This document shows positions 31,641-43,154 of a stretch of 64,000 nucleotides of DNA, piece after piece. The notes beneath the pieces are model-generated. The model was not told where the DNA came from, ran no database searches, and saw only the letters and a program-made list of their open reading frames with translations. This DNA comes from Trifolium pratense (taxonomy: Eukaryota; Streptophyta; Magnoliopsida; Fabales; Fabaceae). The stretch lies in the NCBI RefSeq assembly GCF_020283565.1, contig NC_060061.1:31905362-31969361 (forward strand), in the 5' to 3' direction. The position numbers were made by a program, and so were the translations under genes. Within the stretch, counting starts at the first letter, position 1. Each line of letters starts with the position of its first letter.

Positions 31641-32203
31641 AATATTGAATTTATTGTATTATTGAAATAATATTCCTTCATTATTATTACTATTACTGAA
31701 CCAAATTAACATCTCAAGATTCTCTAACCAATAATCACTCAACAATTATAAAAAAAAAAAAAAAATTAATCACTCTACTTTGTCTCCATTCAGCAAAAAC
31801 ACAAATATTTTATCACTAAAAAAAACCTCATCACAAAAAGAAAAACCAAGCTACCCAATTCGAGTATAATTCATACGTTCTTCATTGCCGTTCAAATTCG
31901 ATTTTGAGACAAAAAAAAAAAACCTAGAAATCTAAAAAAAAAAAAACCTGGGGGGGTGCGCTAGAAATTGGGGGCTAGAAAATGGGGGGGCGCGTAGCAA
32001 TTGGGGGGCGCGCGTAGCAATTGGGCTTTCAGGCCTAGTAGACTAAAAATAAAAACAAAACGTGTGCATCAGCAGAAAGGGGTGGGGATAGCGAGCCTTT
32101 GGGGGGCTGGGGGGCACGCGCGAGAAATTTCTGGGGGGCGCGCGAGTAATTCTGGGCTTATGCACCATGCATAAACATCCCCTTATGGATATTAACTTTT
32201 GCC
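31641..32203. other. Non-coding region ending in a G-rich tract
   Basis: AT-rich up to 31945, then 31950-32150 is unusually G-rich on the plus strand, with many runs of five or more G (ggggggcgcgcgtagcaattggg and similar units repeated). Multiple G runs could form G-quadruplexes. No open frame is convincing. Confidence 0.6.
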
Positions 32204-33207
32204 TGTAACAAGTATCTTCTAAAAATTTTCATCACATTTCAACAAGATTGAAAGTGGATTTTCAATCATCTATTTTAAACATTTTTTGCGTGTGTAATAT
32301 CCGAGACTCAATCACAAAAATCAGTCCTGAAATACCAATTTCAGGCTAAGAAAGAATTTCCTGATTGAATGCAATTTTGAAACTGATTGAATGCATATAT
32401 ATACACATAAAGTGAGTTAACATTTGTAATTCCAATTTAAAATATGTAGCTTAAATAAGTTTTGGTCCCTACAAATATTTATAATTTTGTATATGTATTG
32501 TTTATATTATATAAAAAAATTCAACAATTTTAAATTTATCGTATATTTTTTTTTACAACTTATAATCTATACTTTTAATTAAACTTCATGTGTACTTTCC
32601 GTTGGTATATATGGCTGGAAAACAAAAATAACCGGAGGCGTATAATCATTAAACTAAGTAAATATTGCACAACTCTCCCAGAATACAACCGGTTCTTCTC
32701 AACAATGAACATGCCGAGGCCATTAATACACGAAAATATCAACAAGGTTAGCAAGCCAGACAATTCACATAATGAAAAAAGGCTAAAGAATTGGAACTTA
32801 TAATAATATACTGATATTTTGTCAAAACCAATCGTTTGTACGGTCAAATATTTTGATACATGATAATCTTGCATCTATCACACAATTATAAGCAGTAGGC
32901 TGAAAAAATTAACGTTGCAAACCACTAATCCTATTAATTAGGATTGGCTAACAGCCATAGCTAGTAATACAATTCATTTGAGTTAAAGTAACAATAAAAG
33001 AAAAACGTGCATGACTAACTCAAGTCAACAAGAAACTAAATAAAATTAATTCTCAAATTGACACGGTAAGCATGAATGGTTGCATTTTCCCACATATCTA
33101 CCTTTTCCTATTTTGAACCCCCAAGCTTTTTCAGTTTGCAAAGCAAAATTTCTCACTTTTTGCCAACTTCTTTTCACTTTGAATATGCACCATCAGGACA
33201 ATACTTT
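32204..33207. repeat. 1,004-bp dispersed repeat, copy 2
   Basis: Same length and sequence as 17830-18833 apart from scattered substitutions (for example gcgt>acat near 32403, tgtat>tgtac near 32594). The flanks differ completely on both sides. Confidence 0.85.
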
Positions 33208-33729
33208 GCATAGGGCATTTAGAAAAGTAGAGCAAAAGTGCAAAAAAGAGTGTTGCATTGCATCATGATGTGATGTATGATTGAATAGCAAGCGACAAAA
33301 AATTTATGGGCGAAGTCAGCAATTCAATTGGGAGCATCTATCAAACCTAAGCAGTATTTCAAACTATATATGTCTTTTCCCTCTATTAATTATTTTTGCA
33401 TTTTCTTATCATTATCATTATCTCACATTTACCAGACTTTGCTTGTTTTGTTGATGTAAACCTTTAAGGCTTTAACAAATAATTTTTGCTTTTTGCACTT
33501 ATTCTTCTTTATCTTTACTTTTCTAAAACAGTATAAAAATCACTTATGAATTTTCTTTATTTTTGGTACACTGAGTAAATCTTTAGCTTAATTATAATAC
33601 ATTTTCCAATTTTCACATGTTGTTCTTTTATTTTAAAATCACTCAATTTTTATTTTCTATCAAAATTTTGTACTTCAAAATTATGATTTAACATATAATC
33701 TGATGTAAAATCACTCCATTTGTAATGTA
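33208..33729. other. Non-coding spacer
   Basis: Nothing recognised; AT-rich. Confidence 0.5.
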
Positions 33730-34383
33730 TGTTGGAAAAATATTAGACATAGAATTATTTCAATAATAATAAATCAAAGAAATATTAGAACAAATAAATA
33801 TGACTAATAATAAAATAAATTAGAGAAGAAGAAAAGCTTATCGATTTTGACTGAGGCGTGCAAATGCACTGGGCTTAAGAGTATTTCGCCGCCACAGGTA
33901 AGTTACCCGGTGCAGTTGGCCTCATAGCTAATACCCTCCAGGATATAACAGTCACTTCTTGCTAGCACTGCACGTGAATTAGCAAGGTCTCATAGAACTA
34001 CTTTTGGATGCTCGAGGGAACTTAATATTATATATTATTATTTTAGTAATAGAATTTGTTGTATCTCTTATTCATCTTCTTCTCTTCACCCTCTTCTCAC
34101 TCACCCTCGTCCTTGTATATATACTATTGCCAATCAATCTCATAAGACAAAACCATAATTCTTAATTATTAGGATTAAAAAGCAACGTTACAATGTTCTT
34201 TAAAAAGCATAACCGAAAACCCACCCTTTTAATTAGGAATGATAACAAATAATAGCAATAAAATAGGAACGGTTATGTTGACTAGGCAATCAATATGAAA
34301 CATGTGCATGACTAACAATATTAATCATATAATGACTCTTAAAATTATAACTTAAAAATAAATTACATAGAAAATATCCTACA
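33730..34383 (-). repeat. LTR (left copy)
   Basis: 654 bp. Contains a TATA-like tgtatatatac word near 34114 on the plus strand. Confidence 0.9.
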
Positions 34384-36824
34384 ATCCCCCACAATTTATT
34401 TTAAAGTTTTAGTTTTTTAAGTGTTCCCAAGAGCGTGAAAAATCAACGCATAAGCACTAGTGTCTTTTGGACTATGAACTAGTACATAGAGCAAATGAAA
34501 TTTGATCCACTAGAATGTCGGTGAGATTATAACCTCTATGAACCTCATTCCGTATGTGAAACAGTGACTTCATCACTCACATTGATCTCTCGTCCAAAGT
34601 TGTTCAACGCGGTGTGGTGCATTTTGGCCTTGCACCTATTCCTGGATTTCGTGAGTGGCTCTAGAAAGTCTGCCCAAGCTTTCATAGAGGCGGCCCCATC
34701 TCAACACTCATATAGGTGAATCTATCAAGTGTACACCACAGTCAAGCACACCACTCATTCATGAGCTATAGATTCATTAAGAGAAAAACTCAACCTCCAA
34801 CGCTGTAGTATACACTATCTTACACCATACTACTCCATAGGGATGAACTAAAATAGAAATTGGATAGTGTCTTCTCAAATTGACAAGTGACTTGTTCTTA
34901 CCCATATGAACATAGCCTTGCAAATTTTCACAATCTATGTTGGGTTACCATCACTTTCAATTTTTGTATTTGGACATAAATTCATCCCCCTCGATGTATA
35001 TATCATCCACTAGTTTCTTGCTCAGCGGGATTATCACATGATCCTTTATTTAGTAATTCAACAGCTGTTTCACAAAATCACAAAGAATTCATTGACTAAG
35101 ACGTCTCTTAGTCAATATCTCATTTATTTCCGAATATACATCCATGATATATTATCATAGGTTTACTTAGACAAATTCTAAGCAACAAACATTCTCACAA
35201 AGGAGAAATTAAATTTATTATATAGGTCTACTTGAAGATTTTCAAGTGACAACACCCCCACATTTGGTAGAATTAATTCTCCAAGCAAATTATTTATCCA
35301 AGTCAACTTGAAAAAATTCCAAGCGACAAACCCCCACATTGGAAAAACTAATCCACACAAATATTTATTTTCTTATCAAAAGTTTTATTAATCATCATTG
35401 TATTATTCTAATACAATGGATAATCCACAATATATCATATTATAGTTTATGGTATCTCTCAAATATTTCATGAATCACAATCATGTACATGTCTACTTAA
35501 AATATTATATTTTTAAGCGACAACATTTTTATCACATAGCATATAGGTATCTCTACGAATACCTCAATGTCATGAAATTTGTCAATAAGACATCTCCTCA
35601 ATTTGCTTTCAACTTTACAAGTTTTCATGCTTCGGTGGCAACAAATATCACTGCGCATCACTTGAATAATAGTTAGCGGACAATATAAACAATGAACCAC
35701 CAAGTACCATAAAGATTAAAGATATACAAAACTTTTATATAAAAAACCATTTTGCTCAAATTGAACTGTACATATTTATATTCAAAGAAATTTCAGTTTT
35801 TAAAAATCTTCTCTCAATTATACATGTTTCATTCAATTAATTACTGAGACCAAACCGATATTGAAACTAGTTTACACGAATGATATCAATGAGACAAATA
35901 GCCACAACAATATATTTATAAAAACATCATACGCATACTGTATTCTCAACACTCATTTTATAATTCAGGACTCAAAAATATAAGTACATGACACCTCATT
36001 GTAACACTTTAATTTCACTTGATATGCTGCTACACCTAAGTTAATTTATCCGTTCTCTTTTTACCAATAAATGTGAAAGATGGACAAGTTGATGATTTTC
36101 TATTCAAATCAATTAACACTGGTAAAATTTATTTATAAAAACTGTAGCCCGCAGCTTATGAAGTAATTTGTCACACTAGTTTTAAATTCTACACAAAGAC
36201 AATACTATTAGGATCATCAATTAATTTCACGTCTTCGCTAAATTGATCACAAATTCTTCATAAGGACAAATAAATAATACCTTTCTAAAGTCCACATTTA
36301 GTACCAAAAAATGGTCACTGAATTGAAATCAAGTTTTCCAAGGTGCCATAGAAACAAAGAATTATGTAGCCTATTAATTCCAAACTACATAGAATCATAT
36401 TTATAACTAATACTTCTCATTTTTGAAAGGAAGGCATTAACCGCAAACCCAAAAACCAATTGAGTTTTAATTATCATTAACAAGAATCAAAACTCTTTCA
36501 TCAACATAAAATAGATATAAAATTAGAAGAAATATATAGAACCTGTTTTAACAATTACAGAAGAAGCAGCGCACCGAACGAATGCTTCCAACATTATACC
36601 ATCTATGTTTCATAAGCAGCTTGCTGGATGAAACTCATTCACCATTTCTCTATACAATCAAGATCACCACGCTCCTGGAGTGATTAGCCTCAAAATTTGC
36701 TTTCCATCGATATCATACTAAATTCATTTCACAATTTAAAATTTATAAACAAATTATTTGATCCAAAAAATAAATATAATGATAATTCTACATAATTCCA
36801 TGTCAACAAAAATACTCTTAAGTT

Positions 36825-37478
36825 TGTTGGAAAAATATTAGACATAGAATTATTTCAATAATAATAAATCAAAGAAATATTAGAACAAATAAATATGACT
36901 AATAATAAAATAAATTAGAGAAGAAGAAAAGCTTATCGATTTTGACTGAGGCGTGCAAATGCACTGGGCTTAAGAGTATTTCGCCGCCACAGGTAAGTTA
37001 CCCGGTGCAGTTGGCCTCATAGCTAATACCCTCCAGGATATAACAGTCACTTCTTGCTAGCACTGCACGTGAATTAGCAAGGTCTCATAGAACTACTTTT
37101 GGATGCTCGAGGGAACTTAATATTATATATTATTATTTTAGTAATAGAATTTGTTGTATCTCTTATTCATCTTCTTCTCTTCACCCTCTTCTCACTCACC
37201 CTCGTCCTTGTATATATACTATTGCCAATCAATCTCATAAGACAAAACCATAATTCTTAATTATTAGGATTAAAAAGCAACGTTACAATGTTCTTTAAAA
37301 AGCATAACCGAAAACCCACCCTTTTAATTAGGAATGATAACAAATAATAGCAATAAAATAGGAACGGTTATGTTGACTAGGCAATCAATATGAAACATGT
37401 GCATGACTAACAATATTAATCATATAATGACTCTTAAAATTATAACTTAAAAATAAATTACATAGAAAATATCCTACA
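36825..37478 (-). repeat. LTR (right copy)
   Basis: 654 bp, no difference from the left copy noticed on reading through both. Confidence 0.9.
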
Positions 37479-37483
37479 ATGTA

Positions 37484-38152
37484 TAGCTCATTACTATAGC
37501 CTGAACCCGAATCCGAAATCTCCTCTTTGTGTGTTTGACACACAATGAAGCGGGGCAAAGCCGAGCCGAGTTGTATCACCCCTGCACCCATCCCCGTCTC
37601 CTTATACCACCCTGCCCCCAAATCCTGTCGAGGATAATAATTGATCACCCAAAAACTATAATTTAAAAAAGAAGTTTTTATTTATTATTATTTTGAAAAA
37701 AACCTGTTTCAAAGCTTCTTTCTTAAAGAAAAGGTGAAAAAAATCATGTTTCAAAGCTTACTTTGTTTTTATGTATATTTTAGTACCTTAAAAGATATAA
37801 GTAGGTAAAAATATTGTTAAATATAAGGGCAATATGATATTTTATGTATATTTTAGTACCATTGAAAATAGTTATATTGTATATTTTAGTACCTTAAAAA
37901 ATATAAGTAGGTAAATTAAATGTTATAGTCACAAGCAAATTAAAAATATTGTTAAATATAAGGGCAATATGATAATTATGTTATGATAATTTATAACATA
38001 TTAAAAACCCTAACGTTGATTTAATAACACAAATCAATTATTTATAGTTTCAATTGCATTATCAATCGATCAATCAATTAAATATAATTAGATTCAGCTG
38101 AAAAAACTCCAAATTATTAAGAAATCCTAACTATCGTGCTTCAAAAACAACA

Positions 38153-38158
<6 letters not shown>
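37484..38158. other. Non-coding spacer with a short duplication
   Basis: About 37775-37850 and 37880-37975 share gtatattttagtaccttaaaa.atataagtaggtaaa and attgttaaatataagggcaatatgata. No gene recognised; the minus open frame at 37648-37385 starts outside and ends inside the LTR. Confidence 0.55.

Positions 38159-38240
<82 letters not shown>
38159..38240. repeat. (TA)n microsatellite followed by a repeat fragment
   Basis: About 82 bp of perfect TA. Immediately after it, 38241-38264 repeats the right end of the 1,004-bp dispersed repeat (tgcactatcaggacaatac). A second TA run is at about 38311-38330. Confidence 0.9.
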
Positions 38241-38248
<8 letters not shown>

Positions 38249-38330
38249 CAGGACAATACTTTGGCATATGTCGGATCTATTGTTACAATGTTCCATTCTG
38301 GCGGAAGTTTTATATATATATATATATATA

Positions 38331-39797
38331 TTAATCAAAGCTAGAAGAGGAGAAACCACAAAGTTACGTGCTCTTCAACTTTCTTTACTATAAGTTCTAT
38401 TTGAAGTTAACTACTCACTAGAAGGGTTCAAATTTCAATATTGGCAACATTGCCTAAAATTAAAGCAATCAAATGGTATTGATTAAAGAAAAATTTACCT
38501 TATTGTATCCAATAGTTATACCTTCACTAAGTAAGTAAGATTTTTCACCCTCAATAGCTATTTTAAATATCTCCATTATTTAGACTCTTTATATCTGCTA
38601 TAAGACCAATTCTTAAAATGATATTTTAAAAGAAACTATTTAAATTATTTTTTTAATTAAAATTTTTATATAAGATATTCCTGATTAAAAAAATTTAAAA
38701 GAATGTATACACTGTAACTTATAAGTTGGCTTCAAGGTGTATCCATCTTTTCCTTAATGATGCGATAAACATCTCTTTAGTGTATTTTCAAATGATTGAG
38801 ACTTCCATTCCATCTAACAATAACATCCAATTCAAAATTTGGTCAATAATTGACGGTAGTCCAACCCTCAAGTTTTCATTTTTGCATGTGGGTGATTATC
38901 AAAATATGATAAACAACGTCTATTTAAATAAAATTTGTTTCAGCATTTGATAACAAACAAAGCATAACATTTAATCCAAATCCAAATTTACCTGAACTAT
39001 GAAGACAGAGAAATAAAATGCCTCGTGATAACTAGTCCACAAATGAGAGATCACGTATTTATAGGCCGGGGGAAATATGCAAAACAAACAATCCCATTTC
39101 ATATAGGGCTTTGTTGAAATAATATTCCACTAGACTAGACTAGACTAGTACCAAACCAATTACTCATTCCATGTCCTCTCCTCTCCATTTTCTAACCATG
39201 TCCTGTCCTTTCTTACTTGTTTTGTACATCCCTAAAAAAGGCACCCTATTAAATAATATAATAATGTCACAACTATTTTCTCACTTTTCTCGGAAGTAGA
39301 AATTCGGTAATTCAGAGTTTTGACCGTAATTAAAGATAAATAAAGTTTGATCAACAATTGTTTCTACTAGAAATTGAACTTGTGTCTTCTCCAACGTTTC
39401 GTCCTAGGGGAACACTTAAGCCAAATATTTTAGTTATTTTGTTACATTATTTAGATAGACATATTTGAAGAAAAAAATGTGAAAAGAGAAAATAATTAGA
39501 TAATATATTTTTAATATAATTAAATGATATGTATTTTTCTTTGTGTGTCTAAATTACTGTCATTTTGTTGGCACCATTTGGCCACCACCTTTCAGTTTCA
39601 GCACTATAAAATTATTATTATTATTATTAAAAGAAAAATAAAGATACAAAATCACTTGAGAGACTAAACTAAAACTCAAGTCAGCTGAATGACCAAGAGA
39701 ATTAATTAATCATTTGCCTCATTAAAAATCTTGTAAGAAAAATCCAATGGAATATAACACGACAAATGAAATAAAAGAGTACAAAATAAATACCAGA
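38331..39797. other. Non-coding region
   Basis: No gene recognised. The open frame at 38726-38950 has no domain I can name. Contains agactagactagacta at about 39130-39146 and (ATT)n at about 39613-39628. Confidence 0.5.
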
Positions 39798-40085
39798 TTA
39801 AAGAACAATGAAGATATTTGAAGTTAAGTTGTAATTATTGTAAGCTGCATAACTATGAAATTCTTTATAATTTATGTCAGCTTTTTTGTTTGGATTTATG
39901 GATATTAAATATATTTTGATTCTGGAGTTCACACTGGTTTCAGAAATGTTTAATTTATCTATTTTAATTTTATAGATGACAAATTTTGGTTTGACTGGTT
40001 TAATTGACAACGCGAAATAAATAACAAAAATTAGCAGAGAAAGGGTTACGAGGAGTTTTGAGGAACCAAAGAAAAGTCTTTTTCA
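39798..40085 (-). pseudogene. NHL (NDR1/HIN1-like) gene fragment
   Basis: The minus-strand translation gives a hydrophobic lead (LLVTLSLLIFVIYF), then KPVKPKFVIYKIKIDKLNIS and IKIYLISINPNKKADINY, closely matching the NHL copy at 42599-43154. It stops after NYNLTSNIF, so the C-terminal half of the LEA_2-type domain is missing. NHL proteins are membrane-anchored plant proteins linked to defence. This is a 5' remnant. Confidence 0.75.
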
Positions 40086-40139
40086 ATTTGTCAATGTGAT
40101 TAATTAATGAAAGGAGAGGAGAGTGTGTGAGGGACAAAG

Positions 40140-40230
40140 TTATTACCTTTCGGGCTCGGATGATGTAAATCTTTGTCATTGACAACAGCAGGATATGATG
40201 TGTAGCTTCTTCCTTGAAATCAACATATGA
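40140..40230 (-). pseudogene. Small ILR1-like amidohydrolase fragment
   Basis: About 60 bp repeats the start of the exon at 40513-40815: minus-strand DFKEEATHH then, in a shifted frame, YPAVVNDKDLHH. It lies beside the NHL fragment at 39798-40085. The gene piece and the NHL piece therefore look like parts of one duplicated block. Confidence 0.5.
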
Positions 40231-40512
40231 TATACATCTATGTACACTTGCTTGTCCTTCAATAAATCATGTAGTAGTAAATAATTTTTTAGATTAATTT
40301 TGTGTATAGATGAAAAATAGAAAATATTAACATATGCTTTAAGTGTATAGACCGTTTAAGTAATTCATCGAACTGTACGTGAGATTCAACTCGCCAAAAC
40401 TTTTTATCATAAAAAATAACTCGTCTCAATTTTATGACGAAAAATTGACACTTTTCTTGAATATACTTAACTTTTAAGTGCATACATGAATGATACATAA
40501 GTAAAAGGGGTT

Positions 40513-40815
40513 TTACTTAATATTGTGCTTATTTAAGTACAACTCAGCAACAGTAGTGTGTAGAGGTGTTCCAATTGAAAGAATGAAAAATGGAGAGTGT
40601 GGGGTGTGAATTGATCCTATTTTCTCATTTGTGATTCCAATGGAATAATACATTCCAGGAATCACTTCTTGATAAAATGCAAAGTCTTCACCTGCCATGA
40701 CCCTCTTGGCTTCATGGACATTGTTTGGACCGAGCAGCAGTCGCCCAACTCTTTCGACATGTAGATGTAAATCTTTGTCATTGACAACAGCAGTCTATGA
40801 TGTGTAGTCTTCTTC
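40513..40815 (-). pseudogene. IAA-amino acid hydrolase ILR1-like, last-exon fragment
   Basis: Minus strand: DFKEED..., then PAVVNDKDLHLHVERVGRLL, LLGPNNVHEAKRVMAGEDFA, FYQEVIPGMYYSIGITNEKI, HTPHSPFF and the end AELYLNKHNIK. This is the C-terminus of the M20 peptidase-family amidohydrolases that release free auxin from amino-acid conjugates, normally in the endoplasmic reticulum. The MAGEDFAFYQ motif carries a conserved metal-site Glu. The segment that normally reads like DEEVLPIGAALH is shortened, a stop lies near the start of the piece, and no upstream exons were found, so it is a remnant. Confidence 0.85.
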
Positions 40816-40855
40816 CTTGAAATCAAATATTACCTACCAACATAAGTTAAACAAG

Positions 40856-41345
40856 TTCGGATAAACAGCTTAATTAAGCATTTATAATACAACCAAATTG
40901 GTGTTTATATATAAGCTATTTCTGTAATAAAATATAAAATAAAGTCAAAGCGTTTTTGTTAGAATAGAAAATATTATATTATTATTTGTTGAGAAAATAT
41001 CTTTATGATTAAGTTTGTTTATTCCTAGCCTTATAATTATAACTAAGAGATTTAGTTTAGATTTAAATATATTCGCTTGGTTATAAATACCAAGGTAGTC
41101 AATACTATTTTATTATGTAAATAATGTAATTAGGTCATTAACATCATTATCAATAATATTCATTGTTCCTTGTTGTTTTCATATAAGTTATAAGATGTTT
41201 TCATAAGTAGAGAGGTTATCATTCTAAGTTGAAAACAATTTATCTACATGTCTATGGTATTTCCATAAACATTCCAAAACAGTGTCGCAAGTGCTTATAT
41301 TAGCGGTTAAACTCAAATAAGCAAATCCAAATAGGCCCGCAGAAC
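40856..41345. mobile_element. Decayed MITE-like element
   Basis: The left part (cggataaacagcttaattaagc) and the right part in reverse complement (ggcctatttggatttgcttatttg) resemble the ends of the MITE in the NAC gene intron (54373-54675). The centre (about 40960-41200) is different and looks like an insertion with its own TATA-like ataaatacc word. Boundaries are approximate. Confidence 0.4.
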
Positions 41346-42598
41346 AAAAGTACAAAACCTTGAGTTTATAACTCATCCTTCTATTACCACTAAAATCTAG
41401 ATAATAAAACAGAACCAGTGTACCAAAATTTGCAAGAAAGGATGAATAAACAATTTAAGGACAGTTAGACATGCAGTCTACATAATTGAATCTTCACAGC
41501 TGAGAAAATATTGGAATCACAGTTAGACATGCAGTCTGGCTCCTTAGAGTACCTCCAAATTTTACATTTCTATTCATACATGACTTATCATTCATCATTT
41601 CTAGTTCAAAAACATTAATTCATACATGACTTGTCATTCATCATTTCTAGTTCAAAAACATTAATTCATACATGACTTGTCTATTCATATTAATTCATAT
41701 CATATTTTTAGTATAAGATAAAAGTAAATGATTTCTATTGGTGTCACATAAATAACCGACATTTCTATTCATACATGACTTAATATTCATCAAATCAAGT
41801 CACTTTGTGTAGGACCATATCCATTCTAGTTCAAAAACAAAATGGTCACGCCACATAATCGTGCAGGAATATATATCTACTAAGGTCTAAAATCAAAATA
41901 GTCATGGAGCACTAATAACATTAATTCACACATGACTTACACATTGTCTAAAAATTTATATATCGATCTGCTTTGTCTATTGTTTTTTATAATATTACAA
42001 CTTTTGAATTAGACATGTCACGTGTGTTTATAAATTTAATTTGTATAAAATGTAAGTGTAAAACTTTTTTAACCACACATCCAATTAAATTATGCCATGT
42101 AAATATTTGTGGAAATGCTTTAGAATTTTATGAATAAAAGTGGCATTATAAATTTTATGAATTTGTATAAATGTTTCTTTCGACCTAACCTTTGGTGGAT
42201 TGCTGAAACTTGGGCAACAACCTTCCCTTTATATTTGGCCACTTACTTGCTGAAATTTGGGCAACTCATCCTCATCTTCTCTCTCACGCCAATAACCCCT
42301 TTGCCTCATAAACAACTCATTTCTCTCAACTTAATAATCCTTACTTAATCTCTCACTCACTCACATCTCTCACTCACTCTCTCTGCTCCTTCATTCTTCT
42401 CTCGGATCACTCCTTCTCTGCTCCGTTCCATAATTTTACACGTTACATCATCCCTCAAAAGCAGAGCAAAAATTCCAACACCAACAACCTCCTTCAGGCT
42501 TCAATTCCTTTGTTTTTCACAAGTTTCAGTTCCAAAGGTAATATTAATATCTATCTCTGTCCCTAACACACTCTCTTCTCCTTTCAACCACAATCACA
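41346..42598. other. Non-coding region with a small tandem repeat
   Basis: A 46-bp unit (tacatgactt.tcattcatca...aattca) is repeated about 2.3 times at 41577-41690. 42340-42500 is a CT-rich leader-like stretch (ctctcactcactcacatctctc) before the NHL start and may be its 5' untranslated region. Confidence 0.55.
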
Positions 42599-43154
42599 AT
42601 GGCATATTGGAAAAGAATTTTCTTAGGATTCCTCGTACTCCTAACCATTTCTCTACTATATTTTTTTTCTTTATTTTGTGTCGGCAAATAAACCAGTCAA
42701 ACCAAAATTTGCCATGTATAAAATTAACATTGATAAATTAAACATTTCTAGAACCGGTGTGAACTCCAGAACCAAAATATATTTGCTATCGATAAACCCA
42801 AATAAAAAAGCTGACATAAATTATGAAGAATTTCATATTTATGCATCTTACAAAAATTACAACATAACTTCGGAATCCATTGCACCACCATTCAAACAAG
42901 GAGAACAAGGTAATAATATCTTGTATTATTTGTTAAGTGGGAATGGTGTGATTCTTCCACCATCCGTCTGTGATGATTTGAGTCAAGCTCATACTAATGG
43001 AAGTTTGAGCTTGAAAATCACGGCGGTCGGAGAACTTCGAATGAAAATTGCTGCTTGGAAGTCATCCCGGTATAAAGTGGTAGTTATCTGTGACGGTGTT
43101 GCAAGTGGGAGCGATGTAAATGAACCTTTGACGAGTTGTACCACTGTCATCTAG
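42599..43154 (+). pseudogene. NHL (NDR1/HIN1-like, LEA_2-type) gene with one frameshift
   Basis: ATG at 42599 opens a basic start and a transmembrane helix (WKRIFLGFLVLLTISLLYFF). After the T8 run at about 42661-42668 the frame breaks. One base fewer would join it to the long second frame NKPVKPKFAMYKINIDKLNI, YLLSINPNKKADINYEEFHI, SIAPPFKQG, LPPSVCDDLSQAHTNGSL, VVICDGVASGSDV, ending TTVI at 43154. That pattern (N-terminal membrane anchor, then a beta-rich LEA_2 domain) is NHL. The predicted length, about 185 residues, is near the family norm. It could be a recent pseudogene, or an intact gene with a sequencing error in the T run. Confidence 0.8.

Larger units (their letters stand above)
33730..37478 (-). 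mobile_element. Young non-coding LTR retrotransposon (LARD-like)
   Basis: LTRs of 654 bp (33730-34383 and 36825-37478), TGTTGGAAAA...TATCCTACA, appear identical by eye. The 5-bp flank atgta is exact at 33725-33729 and 37479-37483. The 2,441-bp interior has no gag or pol domain in any frame, so the element fits the large retrotransposon derivative class. A polypurine-like word on the minus strand beside the left LTR (AATTGTGGGGGAT) suggests minus orientation. I could not identify a tRNA primer site. The interior has a small tandem motif around 35200-35350 (tctacttgaa...tccaagcgacaa). Confidence 0.9.

Noticed and set aside
18201..32874. 99-codon minus frames at 18201-18500 and 32575-32874
   Set aside because: Identical because they lie in the 1,004-bp repeat; no domain and no sign of coding constraint visible from two copies.
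40960..41200. Solo LTR inside the decayed MITE
   Set aside because: TG-start and TATA-like words exist, but no matching CA end with a target duplication could be found.
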